Shown in pieces: positions 31,712-37,837 of a stretch of 37,837 nucleotides of DNA. The translations under genes and the position numbers were made by a program. The notes beneath the pieces are model-generated. The model saw nothing but the letters and a program-made list of their open reading frames with translations, was not told where the DNA came from and did no database searches. The DNA comes from an uncultured Mycoplasmatota bacterium (GTDB taxonomy: Bacteria > Bacillota_I > Bacilli_A > RF39 > UBA660): the NCBI GenBank assembly GCA_946414095.1, contig CAMKNB010000015.1, forward strand, positions 1 to 37,837, given 5' to 3'. Every line of letters begins with the position of its first letter. Position 1 is the stretch's first letter.

Positions 31712-32269
31712 ATGATGTTAGAAATTGGAGCAACAATACTTGGAGTAATTCAAGGAATACTAGTAATGCTCAATAAGAGAAGTAACTGGATATTCTATAT
31801 TTTACAAATGATTTTCTTGATAATTTTTTCATTAATTAATCATCTTTATGGTGATGTTACCAACAATAGTATTTATTTAGTAATGGGGGTTATTGGTTTT
31901 ATTCTTTGGGGTAAGAATAAAGAATCAAACAAAATTACAAGAGCAAGTATTAAAGAAAAATTATTATACACAATTGTTATTACTTTAGGAACTTTAATTA
32001 CATATAACATTTTAGAAAAGACAGATGATCCATTACCATTACTTGATTCATTTACTACCATTTCTAGTTTAGTTGCTACATATTATATGATGAAGAAAAA
32101 AATAGATACATGGGCTATATGGTTTGTCAACGATATATTTTATTCAATTGAATACTTCATTTTGCCCAATCAGGCAATATACTTATTTACATTAAATATT
32201 ATTTGGACATTTATGGCAATTGCATCCTATATAAACTGGGATAAAATTATGAAAGGGGAAAAAATATGA
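31712..32269 (+). CDS. pnuC: PnuC-family nicotinamide riboside transporter
   Basis: A 185-residue membrane protein with seven predicted helices, the size and layout of PnuC vitamin transporters that move nicotinamide riboside by facilitated diffusion (relatives take riboflavin or thiamine). Family-like segments: RSNWIFYILQ, LYGDVTNNSIYLVMGVIGF, and the C-terminal IDTWAIWFVNDIFYS and TFMAIASYINW. Uptake needs an intracellular kinase to trap the substrate, and a candidate kinase is in this operon. ATG 31712 and 31715 are both possible behind AAGGAGG. It is the first gene of a six-gene operon with an NrtR regulator, which supports nicotinamide riboside over other vitamins. Confidence 0.85.
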   Translation: MMLEIGATILGVIQGILVMLNKRSNWIFYILQMIFLIIFSLINHLYGDVTNNSIYLVMGVIGFILWGKNKESNKITRASIKEKLLYTIVITLGTLITYNILEKTDDPLPLLDSFTTISSLVATYYMMKKKIDTWAIWFVNDIFYSIEYFILPNQAIYLFTLNIIWTFMAIASYINWDKIMKGEKI

Positions 32270-32781
32270 TTAAAATCTTTTATTCTGGAACATATAAAGT
32301 AAGACATGAAATGATAAATAAAGACAATGTGTTTGAAATGTTAAAAGACGATTTACGTAGCAAAATTGTAGGCAATGTAAAAGATACTGTTTATGGTTCA
32401 GACGGTGTAATAATTAAAAAGAATAAAAATGTCATGTATGTTGGTGGATTTTATTATGAAAAACAAAACAAAAATAAATCAGTATGTGAAAATGTAGTTT
32501 ATGAAGAACTAAAGCAAATAGATAATTGTGATATGGTGATAGTTAATTTGACTAAATACTCAGCCATAGCTTCAGTAACAGAATTAATTTATGCAGCATT
32601 TAAAAAAAAGAAAATAATTATATTTTGTGATCCAAAAGTTACCAGTTATAAAATTGAAGGAGAATATTGGTTTCCAATATTAACTTGCAAAGAATTAAAT
32701 AAAAATATCGAAGTTAAATTTATTGAAGATGAAGAAGAAATAATTAATTATATAAATAATTTAAAGGAGGATACTATATGA
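32266..32781 (+). CDS. Nucleoside 2-deoxyribosyltransferase-like protein
   Basis: A 171-residue soluble protein with the flavodoxin-like core of nucleoside 2-deoxyribosyltransferases: MIKIFYSGTY, then IDNCDMVIVNL (Asp90), SVTELIYAAF with the candidate catalytic Glu106, and KKIIIFCD. Members exchange or hydrolyse the base of a nucleoside or nucleotide through a covalent glutamyl-sugar intermediate. It overlaps pnuC by ATGA and the next gene by ATGA, so it is part of the operon. In this context it may act on a nicotinamide nucleoside or nucleotide, for instance freeing or swapping the base; that step is inference. An insertion (residues 30-70) distinguishes it from the classical enzymes. Confidence 0.7.
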   Translation: MIKIFYSGTYKVRHEMINKDNVFEMLKDDLRSKIVGNVKDTVYGSDGVIIKKNKNVMYVGGFYYEKQNKNKSVCENVVYEELKQIDNCDMVIVNLTKYSAIASVTELIYAAFKKKKIIIFCDPKVTSYKIEGEYWFPILTCKELNKNIEVKFIEDEEEIINYINNLKEDTI

Positions 32782-33290
32782 AAAAAGTACTATTTCCAGG
32801 TAGTTTTGATCCATTTCATAATGGTCATTTAGATATTATAAAAGAAGCAAAAAAAATATTTGATGAAGTAATAATAATAGTGGGAAATAATCCAAATAAA
32901 AAGAAATATTGGTTTAATTCACAAGAAAGAAAAAATTTAATAGAAAAATGTATAAATAAAATCGATGGTGTAAAAGTAATAGTTAGTGAAGATATTCCAA
33001 TCGAAGATATGTGTAATAAATATAAAATTTATAATGTTTACAGAGGAGTTAAAGGAGGAAGAACGCTAGAAGAAGAGATAAGGCTAAAACTAGTAACAAA
33101 TTATATGAGTAAATTGAAATATAATAAAAACATAAATTTTATATATACAATTACTTCTGATGAAGACTTCAGAGGATCAAGCATAATAAAAAAATATGCT
33201 AATAAAAAAGAAAATATAGAAAATTTAGTCCCAAAAGAAATAATTCATGAAGTATTAAATAAATATAAGGAGGTACAAAATGAAAATTAA
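32778..33290 (+). CDS. CoaD/NMNAT-type nucleotidyltransferase
   Basis: A 170-residue adenylyltransferase of the HxGH superfamily: GSFDPFHNGH (residues 8-17, His14 and His17) binds ATP phosphates, and FRGSSIIKK (131-139) is the counterpart of the ISSTxxR/FISSSLVK motif. Length and fold are those of phosphopantetheine adenylyltransferase (CoaD), including PNKKKYW and a YRGV segment in place of CoaD's RGLR. The following CoaD substrate region (DFEYE) is replaced by GGRTLEEEI, so substrate choice has probably changed. In an operon with PnuC and NrtR, an NMN adenylyltransferase making NAD is the simplest reading; pantetheine phosphate remains possible. The start overlaps the previous gene (ATGA) and has AAGGAGG. 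Confidence 0.82.
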   Translation: MKKVLFPGSFDPFHNGHLDIIKEAKKIFDEVIIIVGNNPNKKKYWFNSQERKNLIEKCINKIDGVKVIVSEDIPIEDMCNKYKIYNVYRGVKGGRTLEEEIRLKLVTNYMSKLKYNKNINFIYTITSDEDFRGSSIIKKYANKKENIENLVPKEIIHEVLNKYKEVQNEN

Positions 33291-33711
33291 TGTAATATTG
33301 GAAGGAACGGATGGTGTTGGAAAAACAACAACAATAAATGAATTAAAAAAAGAAAATATCATTTGTCAAGATAGAAGTAAAGATATTATTTCTAAATATA
33401 TGATGTTTGATGTAGACATGAAATTTAGAGCAAAAAAATACCACGAATTTTTGAAAAATAATAATTGCATTGTTATATTTTTAATTAATAATGATAAAAA
33501 AGAATTAATGAGAAGAATTCATAGTAGGAGTAAAATTAGTGAATTTGATTTGCAAGCGTACGAATACAACATTTTATATAGAGATACTTATCTATATATG
33601 GAACAAAATAATATGCTAGAAAATAAGTTATACATGGTTGACTGTACAAAATTATTATTAAATGATCAAATAGAAAAAGTTAAAAAAATAATAATAAATA
33701 AGTTAAAATAA
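33280..33711 (+). CDS. dTMP-kinase-like P-loop kinase
   Basis: A 143-residue kinase with Walker A GTDGVGKTT (residues 9-17), the DRS segment at about 32-34, a LID-like arginine cluster RRIHSRSKIS and an NMP-kinase fold, shorter than dTMP kinase (about 205-210). It overlaps the nucleotidyltransferase gene by 11 nt behind AAGGAGG. In this operon it is placed to phosphorylate imported nicotinamide riboside to NMN, a step carried out elsewhere by the NadR kinase domain or by eukaryotic NRK proteins, to which it has no obvious sequence likeness beyond the P-loop. A (deoxy)nucleoside or nucleotide substrate is the alternative. Confidence 0.75.
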   Translation: MKINVILEGTDGVGKTTTINELKKENIICQDRSKDIISKYMMFDVDMKFRAKKYHEFLKNNNCIVIFLINNDKKELMRRIHSRSKISEFDLQAYEYNILYRDTYLYMEQNNMLENKLYMVDCTKLLLNDQIEKVKKIIINKLK

Positions 33712-33732
33712 AAGTAAGAAAGGACATCTTAT

Positions 33733-34290
33733 ATGCCAAGTATATGTGCTCATATGGTTGTTGCAACAGAAGTAAGTAAAAAGTTAAATATAAATAGTGA
33801 TGATTTTATTAGAGGTAACTTACTTCCAGATATTATAGCAATAGAAGATAGTCATCATAAAATTAAAAATGGTGTATATTTAGTTCCTAATATAAGTTAT
33901 TTTTTAAATACGTTGGACTTAAGTAAAGATTTAAGTGTTGGATATCTTACTCACCTATTATTAGACAAATATTATCTAGAAGATTATTTAGCTAAATTAT
34001 ATTACAATAAAAATATATTTTTAGATAGTAAAATATATAAGGATTATAATTATTTAAACTATAGACTTATAAAAAAATTTAAACTAAATATAAAATATTT
34101 AGAAAAAATTTTATTTAAGTATAATTGCAATATTGATGAAGAAAAGTTAAAATATAATTTAGAGTGTTTGAGACAAAAGAAAGTCGGTACTACTAAGTAT
34201 TTAGACTTTTATAGTTTTTCAAAATTTCTTTATGATATTTCAAATACAATTAGTAAGGAGTTAGTAGATTATGCAAATAAATCTAGTTAG
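33733..34290 (+). CDS. Zinc-dependent phospholipase C-like protein
   Basis: A 185-residue soluble helical protein resembling the Zn-dependent phospholipase C/P1-nuclease-like family. It has an early metal-binding His (ICAHM, His7), RGNLLPDI with Asp33, SHHK, and GYLTHLLLDKYY with the His...Asp pair typical of the third zinc site. There is no signal peptide, so it acts in the cytoplasm, unlike secreted phospholipases. It starts 21 nt after the kinase gene behind a weak AAAGGAC-type site and overlaps nrtR by 20 nt. A phosphoesterase acting on a pyridine or other nucleotide would suit the operon, but the substrate is unknown. Confidence 0.65.
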   Translation: MPSICAHMVVATEVSKKLNINSDDFIRGNLLPDIIAIEDSHHKIKNGVYLVPNISYFLNTLDLSKDLSVGYLTHLLLDKYYLEDYLAKLYYNKNIFLDSKIYKDYNYLNYRLIKKFKLNIKYLEKILFKYNCNIDEEKLKYNLECLRQKKVGTTKYLDFYSFSKFLYDISNTISKELVDYANKSS

Positions 34291-34984
34291 TTGTATATTC
34301 GTTTTAGATAGTGAAAAAAACGTAAATATTAGGAAAAATGATATAAAAAAAATAAAAGTTATAATTGATGATAATAATATGCTACCAATTATTAGTTTTA
34401 ATACAAAAGAAATAAAAGATGATGTAAGAAATAAAATATCGAATATAATTGGAAGTAATATTTTTCATTTAGAACAAGTTTTATCAGTTGGAAAAGATAA
34501 TGGAATAGATATAATTTATTTAGCAATTACAAATATAGAAAATATTAACAATCAATTAGATAAATATAAACTAGTAGACTTTAAAGTTGAAAATAATAAT
34601 ACAATTATTTTCAACAATAATAGTTATCAATATAAAACAATAGAGAAAACAAATTATAATAATATTGAATATTATCATGATATAAAAGTAAATGATGAAG
34701 TCTTAAAAAGAACACTAATGTACTTAATAACAAGCTATAAAAGAATAAGAGCCAACATTGATACTACAGATATAATATTTAAATTTATGCCAAAAACCTT
34801 TACACTTGAAGATATAAGAATTGTATATGAACTAATAAAAGATTCGAAAGTAGATAAATCAAATTTTAGAAAAAAAATTGTAAAATATTGTGAAAAAATA
34901 GATTCTATCAACAGCAATAAAACTGGTTATAGGCCAAGTCAAAATTACAAATTTAAACCATTGAAAGGAGATGTTTGGATATAA
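34271..34984 (+). CDS. nrtR: NrtR-type NAD-metabolism repressor
   Basis: A 237-residue regulator with the two-part NrtR design: an N-terminal Nudix-like effector domain (about 1-140; LEQVLSVGKDNGIDIIYLAI aligns with the characteristic LEQ...YLA region) and a C-terminal winged helix (about 165-230) with MPKTFTLEDIRIVYEL, NFRKK and GYRPSQNYKF, close to the family pattern. The Nudix box is degenerate (no GX5E...REUXEE), as in other NrtR proteins that sense ADP-ribose or a NAD-derived nucleotide without hydrolysing it. It overlaps the preceding gene by 20 nt and ends in a terminator. It should repress its own operon at the two palindromes near 31635-31695. Confidence 0.85.
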   Translation: MQINLVSCIFVLDSEKNVNIRKNDIKKIKVIIDDNNMLPIISFNTKEIKDDVRNKISNIIGSNIFHLEQVLSVGKDNGIDIIYLAITNIENINNQLDKYKLVDFKVENNNTIIFNNNSYQYKTIEKTNYNNIEYYHDIKVNDEVLKRTLMYLITSYKRIRANIDTTDIIFKFMPKTFTLEDIRIVYELIKDSKVDKSNFRKKIVKYCEKIDSINSNKTGYRPSQNYKFKPLKGDVWI

Positions 34985-34997
34985 CATCTCTTTTATT
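34968..34997 (+). terminator. Intrinsic terminator of the NAD salvage operon
   Basis: An 8-bp stem GAGATGTT / AACATCTC with a 7-nt loop spanning the nrtR stop codon is followed by TTTTATTT. Confidence 0.8.
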
Positions 34998-35026
34998 TTG
35001 ACTTTTCAATGAAATTATGCTATAAT
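34998..35026 (+). promoter_or_regulatory. Promoter of the sigma factor gene
   Basis: TTGACT (34998-35003), 17-bp spacer and TGcTATAAT (-10 at 35021-35026), immediately after the nrtR terminator, making the sigma gene a separate transcript. Confidence 0.75.
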
Positions 35027-35052
35027 ATGCACGTTTTAAAGAGGGGTTTAAT

Positions 35053-36258
35053 ATGAAAAAAAATATAATTGATTTTGCAAATAAAAATCTATTAGAAGGT
35101 AATATCAAAACACAAATTATTAATTTTAAAAATTTTATCAATTTTTTATCTAACAATGAACTAGATATTGACCAAGCAATACAATTATTGCAAAACGATA
35201 AAATTAGCTTCATGGTAGGCTCAATTTTATCTTTAGAAGATTATTCATTATTTTTAGAAAATGAAAATGCTAATGCACTTCTTACTGCTTATGCTACTAT
35301 TCATAATTTAACTCTTCAATCAATAAAAGTTAAAGATAATGATACTATTAAATTAGATGATTCAACAAGAATGTATTTAAATGAAATTAGTACATATAGA
35401 ATGTTATCATTCAGTGAAGAACAAGATTTATTTAGAAGATTAGAATTAAATGATCAAGAAGCAAAAAATGCAATTATAAAAGCTAACTTACGATTAGTAG
35501 TAAGTATTGCTAAAAAAGGAAATTATTCAAATTCATTACAACTTCTTGATTTAATACAAGAAGGTAATTTAGGATTAATTAAAGCTATAGATAAATTCGA
35601 TTATAAAAAAGGATATAAATTTTCTACATATGCCACATATTGGATAAAAGTTGCAATCACAAGAGCAATAGATGAAAAAGACAAAGTAATAAGAAGACCT
35701 GCATATTTAGAAAATATTCAAAGAAGAATTAATAAATTTATACAAGATTATGAATTAATACACGGAGAAACACCATCTAATGAATTAATTGCAAAAAGTT
35801 TAAAAATAAGAAAGCACTTGATAGACTTAATAAACAAATCACAAGAACCATTATCACTAAATTATCAATATAATACAACTGATGAAGAAGATGGTAATGA
35901 ACTTATTGATACTATTGAAGATGATAATAAATTTGATGAAAAAATTAATGAAAAAGTATTTTATCAAGAATTTAATAAATTATTACATTCAGGAATTATA
36001 TCTGATAAAGAACTATTAGTTTTAAAATATAGATATGGATTTATTGATGGAACTTGCTATTCACAACAAGAATTAGCAACTATGTTTAATAAGAGTCGCG
36101 AAAGAATAAGACAAATTGAAGCAAAAGCACTAAGAGTACTATATTCAAATAGAATAGTTCAATCTTACTCTGATAGTAAAATAGATTTAAGTAATGTTTT
36201 AGATAAAAGACAAAAATATAAAAGTTTAAGATTAAGTAGAAAACAAGCACAAGGTTAA
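35053..36258 (+). CDS. Sigma-70 family RNA polymerase sigma factor
   Basis: A 401-residue sigma factor with regions 1.2 (DDSTRMYLNEISTYRMLS, about 102-119), 2 (ANLRLVVSIAKK, DLIQEGNLGLIKAIDKFDY, KFSTYATYWIKVAITRAI), 3 and 4 (SQQELATMFNKSRERIRQIEAKALRVL, about 337-363). The N-terminal 100 residues are a helical extension not like region 1.1. Region 2.4 deviates from RpoD: the Gln that reads the -12 base is Val200 and the following Trp pair is Tyr-Trp (196-197), whereas Thr203 is kept, and IRIPVH is IRRPAY. It has GAGGGG and a consensus promoter, and is not next to dnaG. It is therefore more likely an alternative sigma factor than the primary one, but a diverged primary factor cannot be excluded. 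Confidence 0.85.
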   Translation: MKKNIIDFANKNLLEGNIKTQIINFKNFINFLSNNELDIDQAIQLLQNDKISFMVGSILSLEDYSLFLENENANALLTAYATIHNLTLQSIKVKDNDTIKLDDSTRMYLNEISTYRMLSFSEEQDLFRRLELNDQEAKNAIIKANLRLVVSIAKKGNYSNSLQLLDLIQEGNLGLIKAIDKFDYKKGYKFSTYATYWIKVAITRAIDEKDKVIRRPAYLENIQRRINKFIQDYELIHGETPSNELIAKSLKIRKHLIDLINKSQEPLSLNYQYNTTDEEDGNELIDTIEDDNKFDEKINEKVFYQEFNKLLHSGIISDKELLVLKYRYGFIDGTCYSQQELATMFNKSRERIRQIEAKALRVLYSNRIVQSYSDSKIDLSNVLDKRQKYKSLRLSRKQAQG

Positions 36259-36284
36259 AAAGATATAATTATTTATATCTTTTT
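36257..36284 (+). terminator. Intrinsic terminator of the sigma factor gene
   Basis: A 12-bp stem AAAAAGATATAA / TTATATCTTTTT with loop TTAT, followed by more T residues, starting at the stop codon. Confidence 0.85.
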
Positions 36285-36369
36285 TTATATAATTTAAAAA
36301 TAATGTTTTTTCATAAAAGTTCTTAATTAACTATTAAGTTTGATACTTAGAGTTTAATAAAAAAGGAAT

Positions 36370-36561
36370 TTATACTAAATAATTATTAATAAAACTTTTC
36401 TTTTCATCATCAGTCCAATTATATCTTTTTAAGTAATCAAATTGATTTGAATCCTTTACGCCGTCTTTTCTTAATATTAATAGGTCATATAATTCTGCAT
36501 ATGACCTCATTGTTCTTTCGAAATCTAATATTATTCCGTCAATATCTAATCCTATTTTCAT
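36370..36561 (-). pseudogene. Truncated HAD-family 5'-nucleotidase
   Basis: A 63-residue ORF beginning MKIGLDIDGIILDFE, the nucleophile motif DxD (Asp6, Asp8) of HAD-family 5'(3')-nucleotidases, followed by the family's cap-like start (RYNWTDDEKKSF). It stops after NNYLV, where full-length relatives of about 200 residues continue through the remaining catalytic motifs. The 110 bp between this stop and the sigma gene terminator do not contain the missing part. The start overlaps the radical-SAM-like gene by ATGA, so it is the second gene of that operon. It is a remnant or, less likely, a functional fragment. Confidence 0.65.
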
Positions 36562-37691
36562 TGCTTTTTCCTCAAAATTAAAGATTTGTTTTTAACCCAA
36601 GCTTCACTTATCTCTGGTGATTCATAAAAATTAGCATCTACAGTATATCCTGTTAACCATTTAATAACTCTAACATCAGATGTTGTAATTATTTGTGGAA
36701 TATGAATTACGTTTCCACTAATATGTGCACAATCTTCAGTAGGAAATTCACATATACCTTTTTGCTTTAATATACATACATGATCTTTTTTATTTATTAT
36801 TTCATATTCAAAAGGTATAATATTGCGTAAATCGTTTTCTATTGGTAAATTAGCTTTAAAAGTTTTACACTTTTCTTGCATTACACAATTATTACATCCT
36901 AATTCAGATGGCCTATAATAATGTGCATTATAGTCTCTAGGTAAATCATGAACATAAGAAAATAAACAAGATGTTTTTCTAAAAACTGGGACACCATAAC
37001 TATGTGCCATTTTTTCAAATAATTCCATTACTTTGGCATCAATTATTTTTTTATGACCAAATTTATATCCTGGGTATGGTTGCAAATCAATTCCTTGTTC
37101 TTGCCAAATTTTTACACTTTCTGGTTTTCCTTGCAATCCAGAATAACCTATTGCTAAATTATACTCTTTTGCTAAACTAAAAACTCTATCAAACGCTTCC
37201 ATACTATCATTTACATTATAGATAATTGGTCTATATTCTATTGAATACTTATAATTGTTCTTTCTTTTTTTAGTTTCCTTTAAATTATTTTCAAATCGCT
37301 CCATAGTATTTCCGTCTAATGATGAATTAACACCAAAAGTTGAAAAAGCAATATGTAAATCCAAAGCAAATGCTACATCAGGAAACTTTGAATAATCACC
37401 TTTAGTAATAATGATTACGGGACCCTTATGTTTTGCCCTTTCTAATCTTCTTAAATAATTAACAGTATTATCTATTTGCAATAAAGGATCACCATAGAAT
37501 AAATTAACTGCAACAGGTATATTAGTAAAATTAGGATTTATTTCACTAGGCAAAATACTATAATGTTTTTCTTCACATTTTTCTCCATTTAATCTACAAT
37601 ATTTGCAATCATAACAAAAATCAAGTGTATCTCCCAACAAGTAAAATGATTTTGCAAATAATGCTAAATCAGTTGTTTTTGCTTTTTCCAT
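36558..37691 (-). CDS. Radical-SAM-like cysteine-rich protein
   Basis: A 377-residue protein with the outline of a radical SAM enzyme. A three-cysteine cluster motif near the N-terminus (Cys26, Cys29, Cys32) is followed by LFYGDPLLQ, like the GGEP loop that binds SAM methionine, then TIM-barrel strands (VIIITKGD, IAFSTFG, YSIEYRPI, AIGYSG). Its C-terminal part carries further cysteines (242, 266, 269, 275, 306, 314, 321) that could bind auxiliary Fe-S clusters, as in SPASM proteins. The spacing CX2CX2C is not the standard CX3CX2C. A purine-rich AAAGGGGG precedes the ATG and it is translationally coupled to the HAD fragment. Substrate unknown. Confidence 0.65.
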   Translation of the reverse strand: MEKAKTTDLALFAKSFYLLGDTLDFCYDCKYCRLNGEKCEEKHYSILPSEINPNFTNIPVAVNLFYGDPLLQIDNTVNYLRRLERAKHKGPVIIITKGDYSKFPDVAFALDLHIAFSTFGVNSSLDGNTMERFENNLKETKKRKNNYKYSIEYRPIIYNVNDSMEAFDRVFSLAKEYNLAIGYSGLQGKPESVKIWQEQGIDLQPYPGYKFGHKKIIDAKVMELFEKMAHSYGVPVFRKTSCLFSYVHDLPRDYNAHYYRPSELGCNNCVMQEKCKTFKANLPIENDLRNIIPFEYEIINKKDHVCILKQKGICEFPTEDCAHISGNVIHIPQIITTSDVRVIKWLTGYTVDANFYESPEISEAWVKNKSLILRKKQ

Positions 37692-37837
37692 TATTGATCC
37701 CCCTTTAATTTCAAAAGTAATAATTTCATATGCTGATTATTATAATTCAAAATTATACATTTTACAATATTTGTGAGTTATTATTCCTTATTGAGGGAAT
37801 AGTATTAAGAGCATTTAGCTAGTTTAAAGTATTTTTC

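Noticed and set aside
34271..34690. Active Nudix hydrolase at the NrtR N-terminus
   Set aside because: The GX5E...REUXEE catalytic box is absent; the domain is better read as a ligand sensor.
31712..34984. Anti-phage NAD-depletion defence island
   Set aside because: The NDT-like protein could suggest it, but transporter, adenylyltransferase, kinase and NrtR point to synthesis, and there is no sensor or effector typical of defence systems.
1..37837. Mycoplasma-type genetic code (TGA = Trp)
   Set aside because: TGA serves as a stop in several tightly overlapping genes (e.g. 32267-32269, 36558-36560) and all conserved Trp positions use TGG.
1..37837. CRISPR array, prophage, insertion sequence, tRNA or rRNA
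   Set aside because: No regularly spaced repeats, transposase, integrase, structural phage gene, cloverleaf or rRNA segment was seen on either strand.

Overview
The window is low-GC DNA (by eye about 27% GC) read with the standard bacterial code: Trp is TGG, and TGA is used as a stop, for example in the ATGA overlaps at 32266-32269 and 36558-36561. Cell-wall synthesis (MurD), a membrane-anchored GH25 muramidase, AGGAGG/GGTGAT ribosome-binding sites and extended -10 promoters (TGnTATAAT) point to a walled member of the Bacillota. The many coiled-coil, SEL1-repeat and small zinc-ribbon proteins resemble uncultured gut Bacilli of the RF39/Erysipelotrichia type. That placement is inference. I see no tRNA, rRNA, insertion sequence, integrase or CRISPR array, and no gene-free stretch above 300 bases.

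Layout. 1-7.5 kb: a gene cut by the window edge and a polytopic membrane protein; murD with a small zinc-ribbon membrane protein; a DUF1846 protein; then a repeat-containing putative metalloprotease with a 74-residue partner. 7.6-12.3 kb: an anchored protein, the GH25 muramidase, a SEL1-repeat protein and a dicarboxylate/amino-acid:cation symporter. 12.3-18.4 kb: a three-gene operon around a 1076-residue triplicated coiled-coil membrane protein, divergent from a 705-residue protein with a serine-hydrolase-like elbow. 18.4-25.6 kb: a minus-strand run of zinc ribbon, TPM protein, RlmI-like methyltransferase, small membrane protein, RluA-type pseudouridine synthase and KsgA-like dimethyltransferase, followed by a separately regulated ABC-F gene. 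25.7-31.6 kb: an ABC exporter, small unknowns, a DUF4153/DUF4173-like membrane protein, a stand-alone (p)ppGpp-hydrolase-like HD protein and a two-gene operon sharing a KIVKAS motif. 31.6-35.0 kb: a six-gene operon that I read as NAD salvage. 35.0-37.8 kb: a sigma-70 family factor, then a radical-SAM-like protein coupled to a truncated HAD nucleotidase.

Two systems stand out. First, the gene at 18396-20768 fuses an ABC-F ribosome-protection-type ATPase to a complete APH(3')-like aminoglycoside kinase. It sits behind a leader with its own promoter, an 18-codon leader peptide whose last codons and stop form one arm of an intrinsic terminator, and then the real start. This is the architecture of antibiotic-induced, ribosome-mediated attenuation, here controlling a predicted two-activity resistance protein.

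Second, the operon at 31712-34984 joins a PnuC-like vitamin transporter, a nucleoside-deoxyribosyltransferase-like protein, a CoaD/NMNAT-type nucleotidyltransferase, a dTMP-kinase-like P-loop kinase, a Zn-phospholipase-C-like protein and an NrtR regulator with a degenerate Nudix domain. Two copies of a 21-bp palindrome exactly 40 bp apart flank and overlap the promoter and are the likely NrtR operators. Transport, phosphorylation and adenylylation would rebuild NAD from imported nicotinamide riboside, with non-classical enzymes for at least two steps.

A third trait is transcriptional. Several genes have an extended -10 element only about 10-20 nt before their start codon, which implies extremely short or absent 5' leaders.
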